A DNA stretch of 64,000 bases, taken from positions 434,001 through 498,000 of the forward strand of contig NZ_VIYJ01000003.1 in assembly GCF_008087085.1 (NCBI RefSeq), written 5' to 3'. Under the pieces are notes generated by a model. It saw nothing but the letters and a program-made list of their open reading frames with translations. It was not told the DNA's origin and searched no databases. This DNA comes from Nocardioides rubriscoriae (GTDB taxonomy: Bacteria; Actinomycetota; Actinomycetes; Propionibacteriales; Nocardioidaceae). Below are positions 29,629 through 38,103 of this stretch, in pieces (the stretch's first letter is position 1; the number at the start of each line of letters is the position of its first letter). The position numbers were made by a program, and so were the translations under genes.

Positions 29629-30234
29629 ATGTCGAGCGAAACTCAGCGCCACAAGAGCCTCAGCAGCCTGGCTCACCCCGCCGACGAGACTTCAACAGGC
29701 AGGACGGAGCCGCGCGTCTGGATCGGATGTCTTGCCTGCTACAACAACGGCCAGCTCGTGGGCGACTGGTACGCCGCCGAAGACGCCGCCACGGTCACCC
29801 CCCGCGCCATGCACGCCGACGCAGGCGGAGCCGCCCACGGGGGCTGCGAAGAACTGTGGGTCATGGACACCGATGGCCTGCCGGTCTCACGGGAGATGTC
29901 GCCCCAGGAGGCCACCGAATGGGGCGCTCTCCTGGCGGAGGTCGACGAGTGGCAGCGCGAGGCGCTCGCTGCATGGGTCCGCTCCGGTGACTACGTCGCG
30001 CAAGGTTTCGGCGACCTGCCAAGCCTGCCCGACTTCGACGAGCGCTACGTGGGCGAGTGGCCGAGCTTCACCGACTATGCCGCCGAACTCTTCGAGGACT
30101 GCGGCTATGGAGCCGAGATGCCCGAGCACCTAACGGCCTACTTCAACATGGGCGCCTGGGCTCGAGACCTCGCACACGACTACACGACTCACCCCGCTTC
30201 CGGAGGTGGCGTGTTCGTCTTTAGGTCGCTCTAA
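29629..30234 (+). CDS. ardA: ArdA-family antirestriction protein
   Basis: 201 aa from the ATG at 29629 with AGAGGAG upstream. RVWIGCLACYNNGQLVGDWY is the ArdA N-terminal signature, followed by an acidic protein with SLPDFDERYVGEWPSF, YAAELFEDCGY and a C-terminal YFNMGAWARDLAHDY...GGGVFVFRSL. ArdA mimics B-form DNA and inhibits type I restriction enzymes, protecting an element as it enters a new host. It is the first gene at the left end, where early-expressed genes of mobile elements often lie. About 35 extra N-terminal residues are unconserved. Confidence 0.9.
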   Translation: MSSETQRHKSLSSLAHPADETSTGRTEPRVWIGCLACYNNGQLVGDWYAAEDAATVTPRAMHADAGGAAHGGCEELWVMDTDGLPVSREMSPQEATEWGALLAEVDEWQREALAAWVRSGDYVAQGFGDLPSLPDFDERYVGEWPSFTDYAAELFEDCGYGAEMPEHLTAYFNMGAWARDLAHDYTTHPASGGGVFVFRSL

Positions 30235-30330
30235 AACATGGCGACGGCGCGGCCAGCGCCACGGCGCTGCCCGAAGGCTACTGACACCCCTTCGGGGCCA
30301 ACTCTGTACTCGAATCCCAGGAATCACTTA

Positions 30331-30355
30331 CACCGCAGGTCAGCGACCTGCGGTG
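30331..30355. promoter_or_regulatory. perfect 11-bp inverted repeat upstream of the recombinase
   Basis: CACCGCAGGTC, three bases (AGC), GACCTGCGGTG, 25 bases upstream of the recombinase ATG. It may be a terminator for ardA, an operator, or part of a recombination site of the adjacent recombinase. A weaker hairpin (CCCGAAGG / CCTTCGGG, 30270-30296) lies just before it. Confidence 0.5.
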
Positions 30356-30380
30356 CTCCTATGCGCCAAGGAAGAAGGAA

Positions 30381-31121
30381 ATGAGACTCATCGGCTATCT
30401 GCGCGTCAGCAGCGAATCCCAGCTCGACGGCTTCGGCCTTGTCACCCAGGAGAGAGCAATCCGTTCGTGGATAAATTCGGGGGACCACAAGCTCATCGAT
30501 CTCGTCAGCGATGCTGGCGTGTCAGGGGCGACGGAAGCACTCGACCGCCCAGGACTAACGGAGGCTTTGCATGCCGTTCTCACCGGGACGGTCGACGGCA
30601 TCGTGATCGCGAGGCTTGACCGTCTTGCTCGGAGCCTGAGCGTCCAGGAGGCAACACTCGCGATGATCTGGCAGGCGGACGGCAATGTCTTCACTGTCGA
30701 CCAAGGGATGGTCCTGAAAGACGATGTGGACGACCCGCTCCGGACCGCCCTGAGACAGGTCGTCGGTGTGTTTAGCGAGCTTGAACGTCGCCTCGTAACT
30801 AAACGACTAAAGGACGGGCGGGATGCCAAGGCGGCAACTGGCCGGAAGTCGACTGGCAGCTATGCCTACGGCTACACCGGAGCGGGACGTGGCCGGAGCC
30901 GGGATGCTGCGCCTGTGAGAGACGAGCAACTGGTGATCCAGACGATCGTCCAATCTCGCGCCGAGGGGATGAGCTACCGAGAGATTGCCGCCGAGTTGGA
31001 CGCCCGGGGCTTGAGGCCACGTCGAGCATCGTCGTGGTCTCCCATGACGGTTCGCTCGGTCGTGCTACGGGCACAGGCGGACGGCGCTCCGGGGTCACAG
31101 CTGCGCGACTCGGCTCTCTAG
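30381..31121 (+). CDS. small serine recombinase (resolvase/invertase family)
   Basis: 246 aa from the ATG at 30381 (GGAAGAAGGAA upstream). YLRVSSESQ gives the nucleophilic serine near residue 10; SGATEALDRPGL, GIVIARLDRLARS and ELERRLVTKRLKDGR are catalytic-domain motifs including the conserved Arg residues. A basic region and a C-terminal helix-turn-helix (EGMSYREIAAELDARGL) complete it. Possible roles are resolving multimers of the excised element or inverting a segment. Its 3' end overlaps the end of the convergent lipoprotein gene by 27 bases. Confidence 0.9.
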   Translation: MRLIGYLRVSSESQLDGFGLVTQERAIRSWINSGDHKLIDLVSDAGVSGATEALDRPGLTEALHAVLTGTVDGIVIARLDRLARSLSVQEATLAMIWQADGNVFTVDQGMVLKDDVDDPLRTALRQVVGVFSELERRLVTKRLKDGRDAKAATGRKSTGSYAYGYTGAGRGRSRDAAPVRDEQLVIQTIVQSRAEGMSYREIAAELDARGLRPRRASSWSPMTVRSVVLRAQADGAPGSQLRDSAL

Positions 31122-31460
31122 TTCTTCGAGCGCGTCATTGATGCCGAAGAGCCCGGATGCCTTATCAGTTGGGTCTCCGCTCTCGCAGATCGCCGCATAG
31201 TCGTCGGCGGCACCGATCACGCCTTCCCAGGCGCTAGCGAGCTGATCATCCTCAGGCACGGACTCATCGCGAGCGTCGGCGACCCAGTCGCGCAGCGTTC
31301 CACAATCCTCCGTTGCCTGCGGCAGAGAGGTGACGTACTCGTTCATAGTGTCCTGCACGAAGTCGCCGGTATCCACGGTGTCGTCACCGCAGCCAACCAG
31401 GCTGTACGTCACCACCACAGTGGCCCCTAGCCCGACGACGCGAGGCCAACGGTTCAGCAC
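31095..31460 (-). CDS. small lipoprotein
   Basis: 121 aa from a GTG at 31460, which overlaps the stop of the DUF2510 gene (GTGCTGA), so translation is coupled. A hydrophobic N-terminal signal ends in SLVGC, a lipobox with Cys near residue 26, followed by an acidic domain with three more Cys residues (EDCGTL, AICESG). It is probably attached to the outer face of the membrane. No family recognised. Upstream in-frame codons are a shadow of other genes and were not used. Confidence 0.65.
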   Translation of the reverse strand: MLNRWPRVVGLGATVVVTYSLVGCGDDTVDTGDFVQDTMNEYVTSLPQATEDCGTLRDWVADARDESVPEDDQLASAWEGVIGAADDYAAICESGDPTDKASGLFGINDALEELESRVAQL

Positions 31461-31750
31461 GACGCCCCCGGAGATATCGAGCGAAGCGTGTCGCACGCCT
31501 CGTCGTCCTGATTGTTCGACGCGATGACGGCTATCACCCCGAAGACGACTAGGACGACCGCACCGACCAGCACCATCAGGACCGGCGTCGGCCAGGACTG
31601 CCCCGCCATCCGGTCGTCCTCGCGAAGCGGTGTCATCGGTGCCACGTGCTCCGTCCACGATGTGCCGTCCCAGTAGCGCTGGCTGCCAGTCATGGTCTGG
31701 TCGGGATACCACCCCGGTATCGCCGCTCCGCGCTCCTCTGCGTCGGTCAT
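31454..31750 (-). CDS. DUF2510-domain membrane protein
   Basis: 98 aa from the ATG at 31750 with AGAGGA upstream. PGWYPDQTMTGSQRYWDGTSWTEH is the DUF2510 motif (PGWYPDP...RYWDG..WT) read in two parts, followed by one membrane helix (about 52-75). DUF2510 proteins are common in actinobacteria and often carry a short exported tail; here the tail is SNNQDDEACDTLRSISPGASC. Encoded divergently from the XRE regulator and with the lipoprotein, so it may belong to a small superinfection- or envelope-related unit of the island. Confidence 0.8.
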   Translation of the reverse strand: MTDAEERGAAIPGWYPDQTMTGSQRYWDGTSWTEHVAPMTPLREDDRMAGQSWPTPVLMVLVGAVVLVVFGVIAVIASNNQDDEACDTLRSISPGASC

Positions 31751-31798
31751 GTCTCGTTCCTCTCCGTCCTCTATCGGCGGCTGCGTCGCGACGATTGT

Positions 31799-31811
31799 TA
31801 CTCATTGAGTA
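31799..31811. promoter_or_regulatory. palindromic operator between DUF2510 and XRE genes
   Basis: TACTCA-T-TGAGTA, a perfect palindrome in the 96-base divergent promoter region. It shares the TGAGTA half-site with the inverted repeat upstream of ardA. The likely ligand is the XRE protein encoded just downstream, which would give autoregulation. Confidence 0.55.
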
Positions 31812-31846
31812 CGGACATCGCAGGCGTAGACGAACAGGGTCGGAAG

Positions 31847-32080
31847 ATGCCCGGTACTGCTCTGTCCTTCGAGCAGCGTGCGCATCGCCGAGCGTTCGGT
31901 GAGAACGTCGGTCGGATACGTCGCGATCGAGGTTGGACGCAGGAGGATCTAGCCGAACGCGCGGAACTCCACAGGTCCTACTTGGCATCGATCGAGACGG
32001 GCGTCCGAAATCCGTCACTCGACGTGATCGTGAGACTAGCCAAAGGACTTCGCGTTCCAGTCGCCGAGCTGTTTGCCTAG
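31847..32080 (+). CDS. XRE-family transcriptional regulator
   Basis: 77 aa from the ATG at 31847. The helix-turn-helix is clear: VGRIRRDRGWTQEDLAERAELHRSYLASIETGVRNPSLDVIVRLAKGL read in blocks, a Cro/C1-type domain filling the whole protein. A single-domain XRE of this size is like the controller (C) proteins of restriction-modification systems and like phage repressors. A TTG at 31805 is a possible longer start, but it lies within the operator. Confidence 0.85.
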   Translation: MPGTALSFEQRAHRRAFGENVGRIRRDRGWTQEDLAERAELHRSYLASIETGVRNPSLDVIVRLAKGLRVPVAELFA

Positions 32081-32284
32081 GTCGCCGTCGGCGTCCCACC
32101 ACAGCCGTGTGACCGATCACTAGCGCATCAGCCGACCCCACCGCAGGCTCGTTGCATCGACTGCCGTTCACGTAGGGGTCCAAGTCGGCAGTCCGAGTAG
32201 CTGCACAGGAGCTAGCGCCTAGGCACTGTTACGCCAACAGCGGCCAATGGGGCACGAACCATCCAACTACGAAAGGATTTTACG

Positions 32285-32719
32285 ATGCATGGAGTCTCCG
32301 CTAGGCCATGCCGATATGACGGCATGGAGTTTGACGCGACGTTGGACGCCGAGCTGGCCCTCTCGCCCCTGACGTACGACGTCCCGTGGAACAGCTGGGC
32401 TGTCCCCGTAGTACGGGCAGCCGAGTACGCCCGGTTCATCAACGCATGGGCGCGGAACGACCCCAACGGGACCTGGGGCTCGGTGATTGAAGCTGACGAT
32501 CTTGATGGGCGCCGTTACCTCATCCACGTCCCGACCGACGCGCTACCTCACGGCATCTACTTCGACGCGCGCCCGGTCGAAACCAGCGAAGAGTTGAGCT
32601 TCGGCAACGTCTACGTCGCCGACGTGACTCAGCTCGACTACTCCGTCGACTACTGGCAGGCGGGCGAGGGCGGCCTGTATGCACTCGACGGCCACACCTT
32701 CGTACTGGAGGTTGGCTAG
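32285..32719 (+). CDS. hypothetical protein
   Basis: 144 aa from the ATG at 32285 with AAAGGA upstream. Acidic, no membrane segment or signal. RRYLIHVPTDALPHGIYFDARPVETSEELSFGNVYVADVTQLD in consecutive parts suggests a compact mixed alpha/beta fold. No family recognised. It stands alone, convergent with the end of the defence operon; the 200-base gap before it holds nothing distinct. Confidence 0.6.
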   Translation: MHGVSARPCRYDGMEFDATLDAELALSPLTYDVPWNSWAVPVVRAAEYARFINAWARNDPNGTWGSVIEADDLDGRRYLIHVPTDALPHGIYFDARPVETSEELSFGNVYVADVTQLDYSVDYWQAGEGGLYALDGHTFVLEVG

Positions 32720-32823
32720 CGGTACACCTGCTCGGCCGAGGTCGGTGGCCGATCGCGATCGGCGCTTCGTGCCTCAGAGGTTCGGGGCGAGTAGCTGGCA
32801 AAGCGCTACCACCGCCACGGGAC

Positions 32824-33069
32824 TCACTGGGCAGCTGCTGCTGGAAACGCCACCCGCAGAACGGCCATGAGCGCCACTGCCGTTTCCTCGTCAAACTGCA
32901 GCGACTGGCTACTTTTCGCATCGCTCGCCCGTGCATCAGATCCAAATGTCGACAGGTGCACCAGCTTCTGACCACTCGGGGTCGTGAGCACTTGATAGTG
33001 GCAATCCACCTCGGTCGGATGTGGACGGACAAGCTGAGACCCAGCCTTGAAACTCCGGACTCTAGCCAT
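32824..33069 (-). CDS. small protein closing the defence operon
   Basis: 81 aa from the ATG at 33069, with GAAGGAG upstream and 39 bases after the HerA-like gene. MARVRSFKAGSQLVRPHPTEVDCHYQV and LVHLSTFGSDARASDAKSSQSLQFDEETA in parts: a short beta-rich protein with a conserved-looking HLSTFGSD loop. Similar short proteins occur next to restriction-type genes in actinobacteria (recollection, not verified). It is co-directional and probably co-transcribed with the operon. It could be a regulator or accessory subunit. Confidence 0.6.
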   Translation of the reverse strand: MARVRSFKAGSQLVRPHPTEVDCHYQVLTTPSGQKLVHLSTFGSDARASDAKSSQSLQFDEETAVALMAVLRVAFPAAAAQ

Positions 33070-33108
33070 GTTTCTCCTTCGCGTTGGAGTCAGCTACTTG
33101 GAGAAGCT

Positions 33109-36100
33109 TCAACTTCCCAGATTCGAGAGGCCCAGCGATTGGCCGTCTCGCCAAGCTTGGACCATCTTGACCAGCCGTGGAGCTTCACCCTTGAAACTCA
33201 CGAAGGCCTCACCCTTGTCCAACGTGCGGATCTGCTCTGCGAGACGCGGGTTGCCCGGTTCCATTTTTCTCGCTGCCATCGTCGCGATCGTTGCATCTGG
33301 AAGGCCAAAGCAGATCTTCGTCTGAGCATTTGCCGCGACGACATCTGGCAGATCGACGGGGCCCTGGGTCGCGAGGAGCACGGCTAGTCCCTTCGAGCGT
33401 CCCTCCCGAATCATGGTCTGAATTGCTTTGAAGTTCGCGACTCTGTGTGCCTCGTCGACGACCACGATGTAGCGAATTGTGTTGTGCGCCGGCACCAGGT
33501 TTTGGACTCGCAGGAGGAGCGCCGAGAAAATGAACCCGGCTGCCAACACGGTGGTCTGGCCGTTTCCCGGGATCTTCGAGAGACCAAACACCACGTTTGA
33601 ACCGATCACCGCACCGAGGGGCTCCCCTGACTTGAATAGGTCGTTTTTGGTGAGGTCACCAATGACGCCTGAGAGGTCCTGATCGAGATTGTCGTCGAGC
33701 GTGCGTAGCGTTGGCCATCGACCTTCTAGCCGGCTCGACCCGTAGGCCTTTGTGAGCGCTTCTTCGAGCTTTGCCTTCTGGCGCACACCTAAGCGAGCCC
33801 CCACCGACCGCACCGCTTCATCAACTGTGTCGCGCAACTCGATCACGGCGCTCTGAATGGCGCGCGGGCTCGGGTCGTCCAGCGCCAACGGATTGTATGG
33901 AGCTCCGCCGTTCCAGAGGTCCACGAACTCGGCGTCAGCGAATGCGGGAAAGCCTGTTTCGTCGCTGTAGTCATTTTTGAAATCAGCAATACCAAAGCGA
34001 CTTCCGCTGTGGTGCGCCAGTTGTCCTAGCAGACACATCGTGAACTGAGTTTTGCCCATCCCCGATGAACCCCAGATCTCAGTGTGACCGTTCTGGAGAG
34101 CTGTCTGTCCGGGTCCCGCTGGATGCCAGCGCACCTCTTCGTTTGAGGTGGCGTCCCACCCTAGAAGCGGAGCGTCAAAAACGGGTTCGCTCTTTGGACC
34201 TACGATGTTACCGGCGCTGCTGCCGGCCTCGTTGGTGGCTAGCGCAGCGACATGCTCAGTGACGCCCGGCTCAGATGTGAGTTCATCCTCAGTCGCACCC
34301 GGCTCCGCCGGGCCTTCGATCTCGCTACCTGTTTCCTCAGCATTCGAGCTGCTTTCGACGCCTTCTCCCGGCGATGCTGCGCGCCGCCCGCTGAACGGGT
34401 TGCCGCCAGGTTGGTCGTGGTCGTCGTTCTCGCTACTTGGAGGCGTCTGCGACGAGACTCCGCTCGCGACGCCAGCCTCTGGACGTCGGCGGGTTCTGGT
34501 ACTTACCAGTGGTGGCCGATCCGCTTCGACCGTACGCAGCTCAGTCAGCTTGGTTGAGGTCGCTCGGCGAAGGAGATCCTCAGTGAGCTGCACTCCGTGG
34601 AGTACGACGGGAACGATGTCGCTTGCCACGCCTGTCCTGTAAGTCCGTTGGAATGGCTCTACCTTTGGACCAAAGACCAGCCCGACCCCCGCCCATTCGA
34701 GAGTGCCACGCCCCCTCCTAAACTCCTCGAGAGCACCGATCTCGTCAGCGGACAGCTTGAATCGCGACTCACGCGCAACGGCATAGGCCGCCTCAGCAAT
34801 TCGGTTTAGCCACAAGCGACTGTGAACACTTCCTGCCTTCGGGTAGGCAGCCCATTGCGTCACCGCAAGGGTTTGGTTCAGCTGATCAAGCGCTCCAGCT
34901 GCCGCGTCGTTCTCGTCCGATCTGCGCGCCTTGACCTCGATCGTTGCGACGTGGACTCCCCTGTCCTTGGTGTCTAAGGCAATGGCCAGTAGGTCGGCGC
35001 GTTTGCCAGGGAACCAGTGTCGGTATTCGTCCAGGCTCACTAACAGCACTCGGCAGCCCGGCGGGAGTGGCCACGGCGTGGTGGTGTTCGCCAGCAAGCT
35101 GAACGCCACTACGTGCCCGACCAATTCATTGATGCCAGCGCCGCTGGTAGCAGCTTGCAAGGCAAGGATCCCGTAGCCCTGGCTTGCGACCTCTCGCAGT
35201 TGCGTGCCTATCTCAAGAGCGACTTCGACATCGCTGATGATGCCGGCAGCCCGGAGGCTGCGTCCGATAGCCCGGTCGGCCGGGCCACCCGACCGCTGAC
35301 TCAGAACCAGGGAGAGCGGGCTATCTCCGCCCAGGCGACGCTCCTGGTGCAGGATCGCGACGTTCTGGCCTCCACCGAGTGCGTGCTCGAGGCTGTCGCG
35401 AGTTGCGTAGCGGTCAAGAGTGGCCACCCATAGGGCCAGGTCGTGCACCTCTCGAAGCCGAGGTGCTAGATCAAGCGCACCTGTCCTCACTTCGGGCACT
35501 CGCACAAGCTCGTCATCGTCCGGCCAGGCGTCTTCGATGGCGTTCTGTAGAAGTAGCCACGTGCGTCCGAGTTGTGAGGCCGAGGGAGGCATCAGCAGGA
35601 TTCGGCGGTCTTTCTGTGCGCGCTGCCAGACACGAGGCGCGAACAGGACTTCGTCATCGAGATCAGGTAGTGCCACCTCAGGTGACTCGATCTGCAGCGC
35701 ACTCGGCGCGTTCGTCAAACCCGTCACCAGAGCTAGGTGTACAGCTGGCGCAGTAGCCGATGGCCTGAGTAGTTCGCGTGCCGCCGAGAGATCCTCGATG
35801 TACCTAAGCTCGAGGACGTCCCGCTGACTTCGTAGCTGGTCGTCGGCATACGCAAGAGTCTCGGGGCGTGGTCGGTCCTCTTCGGAAATACCTACGCAGA
35901 AGACCTCGATCTTCTGAATCGTCGTAAGCCCAGCACGTTTGCCAATTAGGCCGACGGCCTCACGAACAAGAAGGTCGGCTGCTCCAGAACCCCAAGCTAG
36001 ACAGCGAAGATGACCTGCGGCCTCTGGCTGCAGAGTCAACAGTTGCGTGACGATCGATGTGAGCGCGTCTCCTGCATACCCACTCTCATCTCGATGTGAT

Positions 36101-38103
36101 GTCCCCCCGAACAGACTCCACAGTCGGCCTTCACTTGTCGGTAGCAGCACACGATCGTGCGTCGACAATTGGAGGTGAGCTGGGTGGTGCGAGGCGGTCG
36201 ATCTCGCAATTGCGTTCGATGAAGCTACGGCTTCGCCCGCTTCGGCCCGATCCGACGGTTCCTCGACCTCGGCGATCAGCCGCCAGAGGCTGTCTAAGTA
36301 CTGTGCGAGCCACTCCGCCTTCATCGGCGCGAACGGCGTTAGTGCTGCTGCGCGATCACCTCCCAGGACGGCACCCGCAACTGCCATTGCCTCAAGGCCA
36401 TCTGTCTCTCCAGCGTCGCGCATCTTGAGACACACCCGGGTCCATTGCGCGCCCCACTCACGGAGTCGAGTTGGGTCTAAGCCTCTCTCGAGCGAGTCCT
36501 GTGCCAGCTTCTGCAGCGCGCGAGCGACGGGCAGTAGCGCTGCAGGCAATGTGGTGGTTACTCCCACGCTTGGTGTTGAGCAAAAGCCTTGCAAGGTCGG
36601 TTCAACTGAGAGCTCAAGGCTCAAGGTCGGGGCCTCTGCGAAGAAAAGAGCTGACCTAAGAGTTGCAACGTCGTCCAAATCCGGACTCCAGTCAACCTGA
36701 ACGGTCGTCCCGTCGGAGGCATGTAGTCGCAGTTGCAGCGGCGGCAGCGAGCCTCCAGTTGAGAGCGCTGCATCGGCCAGAGCAGCGTGCAAGTCTCCTA
36801 GATCCCCGTCATCGGCAGCACGGAGAAGCAGTCCATCGATCTCAGCGCCTAGCCGTTCCCAGGCGCGCACCAAAGCTCCTAGGCGAAGGCGCGCGCAGGC
36901 GAGGGTCAGAACTCGACCCGCGCTTGAACGGTTCATGGCGGCTCCCGTCGCTGGTGGCTCGGGAGATCGCACTTCGACCCGCTGGATCATTCCGCCCAGC
37001 TGCTGTGCTCCCTTTACGATTGCAGCTTCTGGGCAGGAAGGCTTACTTCCACTGATCGCCTTGTCACGAAGCAGACGCTCAATCTTGCGCCGCGTGGCCA
37101 CCGCAAAAATCTGCTGTCGTTGTGAGTCATCAAGATCGCATAGCTCGCGCGCGGCCTCTTTCTGCTGCGTGCCGCTGCGTAGCTCCTCTGCTCGCTGCTC
37201 GTAGACCTTCCACGGAAGATCGTGAGCTTGACTTCCGTCCTCCAGACCTGCGCGAAACTGCCCCATCTCTCTAAGAGCCATCGTTGTGAGGTTTTCAGTT
37301 CGTTGCTCGAAGATCTCACGCGCTTCGTCGAACCAAAGCGACCGAAGCAAGCTGGCGTCACCCGATTGCAACTCGGCCATAACTCTGTCCGCAGCCTCCC
37401 GGCTACCCGCGCGGCCGACGTCGGGTCGCCTTTCAAGAACTGAGGCAGCGCGACGTCGAAGGTCGGCGAACGCACTCGATTTCAACAGCTCATCGCTGGT
37501 CCGGCGGCCCGCGAGTGCGAGATTGTCCGAAATTCGCACGGAATCGGCTCGGGTGCCAGCCGTCAAGCGGTCCCGGAAGCCTCCCAGGGTAGGAAGCGCG
37601 AGGAGCGGATCTGTACCGATTGCCAACTCGTCAAGATACGAGGCAACGGATGTTGCACTCGGACGGCTCGCGGCAGACACCTGGTTGATGGCTTCTCGGA
37701 CCGCTCTGGCCGGCCCGTCCAAGTCCACCGCCGGTGACTGCTGGGAAAGGATCCCCATTCCTTCTGCGTTCGCTAGAAGCACAGCCGGCGATACAGAATC
37801 GAACAGATTGAGTGACTGCCTGTCTGGAACCTGTTCGCCGTCGCACAAGACCAGAACGACGCCACGGGTGCTCGAGCGATCGTTGCGTAGTTGCGTCCCA
37901 GACACATGCTGTAGGGCGTGCCCGCCGAACCTCGCCGGCTCACTTGAGACCACGGCCAGCCTAGGGAGACGTTCGTCCCAGCTGCGACTCATTCCCTCGG
38001 CGACCCCGACAGGGATGCCCTCGATTAAGACGAAGTTTCGCTTATCCGCGCGAAGCTCGCGACGGAGGTACTCAGCAAGGGCACCTCCGAGCCTTGCGCT
38101 CAT
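33109..38103 (-). CDS. HerA-type ATPase of a DptH-like restriction module
   Basis: 1664 aa. The C-terminal third is a HerA/FtsK-class motor: Walker A GSSGMGKTQF (about 1345-1354), FGIADFKNDY, Walker B RYIVVVDEAH (about 1544-1553) and a sensor-like LLATQGPVDLP. Near 1037-1057 lies DLLAIALD...VATIEVKAR, a D...ExK pattern like a PD-(D/E)XK nuclease core, followed by a Gln-containing helix. The N-terminal 1000 residues are not recognised. Size, domain order and position as last large gene match DptH of phosphorothioate-dependent restriction. It overlaps the middle gene by one base. Its role is probably DNA translocation and cleavage of improperly modified DNA. Confidence 0.82.
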   Translation of the reverse strand: MSARLGGALAEYLRRELRADKRNFVLIEGIPVGVAEGMSRSWDERLPRLAVVSSEPARFGGHALQHVSGTQLRNDRSSTRGVVLVLCDGEQVPDRQSLNLFDSVSPAVLLANAEGMGILSQQSPAVDLDGPARAVREAINQVSAASRPSATSVASYLDELAIGTDPLLALPTLGGFRDRLTAGTRADSVRISDNLALAGRRTSDELLKSSAFADLRRRAASVLERRPDVGRAGSREAADRVMAELQSGDASLLRSLWFDEAREIFEQRTENLTTMALREMGQFRAGLEDGSQAHDLPWKVYEQRAEELRSGTQQKEAARELCDLDDSQRQQIFAVATRRKIERLLRDKAISGSKPSCPEAAIVKGAQQLGGMIQRVEVRSPEPPATGAAMNRSSAGRVLTLACARLRLGALVRAWERLGAEIDGLLLRAADDGDLGDLHAALADAALSTGGSLPPLQLRLHASDGTTVQVDWSPDLDDVATLRSALFFAEAPTLSLELSVEPTLQGFCSTPSVGVTTTLPAALLPVARALQKLAQDSLERGLDPTRLREWGAQWTRVCLKMRDAGETDGLEAMAVAGAVLGGDRAAALTPFAPMKAEWLAQYLDSLWRLIAEVEEPSDRAEAGEAVASSNAIARSTASHHPAHLQLSTHDRVLLPTSEGRLWSLFGGTSHRDESGYAGDALTSIVTQLLTLQPEAAGHLRCLAWGSGAADLLVREAVGLIGKRAGLTTIQKIEVFCVGISEEDRPRPETLAYADDQLRSQRDVLELRYIEDLSAARELLRPSATAPAVHLALVTGLTNAPSALQIESPEVALPDLDDEVLFAPRVWQRAQKDRRILLMPPSASQLGRTWLLLQNAIEDAWPDDDELVRVPEVRTGALDLAPRLREVHDLALWVATLDRYATRDSLEHALGGGQNVAILHQERRLGGDSPLSLVLSQRSGGPADRAIGRSLRAAGIISDVEVALEIGTQLREVASQGYGILALQAATSGAGINELVGHVVAFSLLANTTTPWPLPPGCRVLLVSLDEYRHWFPGKRADLLAIALDTKDRGVHVATIEVKARRSDENDAAAGALDQLNQTLAVTQWAAYPKAGSVHSRLWLNRIAEAAYAVARESRFKLSADEIGALEEFRRGRGTLEWAGVGLVFGPKVEPFQRTYRTGVASDIVPVVLHGVQLTEDLLRRATSTKLTELRTVEADRPPLVSTRTRRRPEAGVASGVSSQTPPSSENDDHDQPGGNPFSGRRAASPGEGVESSSNAEETGSEIEGPAEPGATEDELTSEPGVTEHVAALATNEAGSSAGNIVGPKSEPVFDAPLLGWDATSNEEVRWHPAGPGQTALQNGHTEIWGSSGMGKTQFTMCLLGQLAHHSGSRFGIADFKNDYSDETGFPAFADAEFVDLWNGGAPYNPLALDDPSPRAIQSAVIELRDTVDEAVRSVGARLGVRQKAKLEEALTKAYGSSRLEGRWPTLRTLDDNLDQDLSGVIGDLTKNDLFKSGEPLGAVIGSNVVFGLSKIPGNGQTTVLAAGFIFSALLLRVQNLVPAHNTIRYIVVVDEAHRVANFKAIQTMIREGRSKGLAVLLATQGPVDLPDVVAANAQTKICFGLPDATIATMAARKMEPGNPRLAEQIRTLDKGEAFVSFKGEAPRLVKMVQAWRDGQSLGLSNLGS

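Noticed and set aside
31461..32183. N-terminal extension of the lipoprotein frame across the DUF2510 and XRE genes
   Set aside because: Overlaps two supported genes, and a lipobox signal begins at the GTG at 31460.
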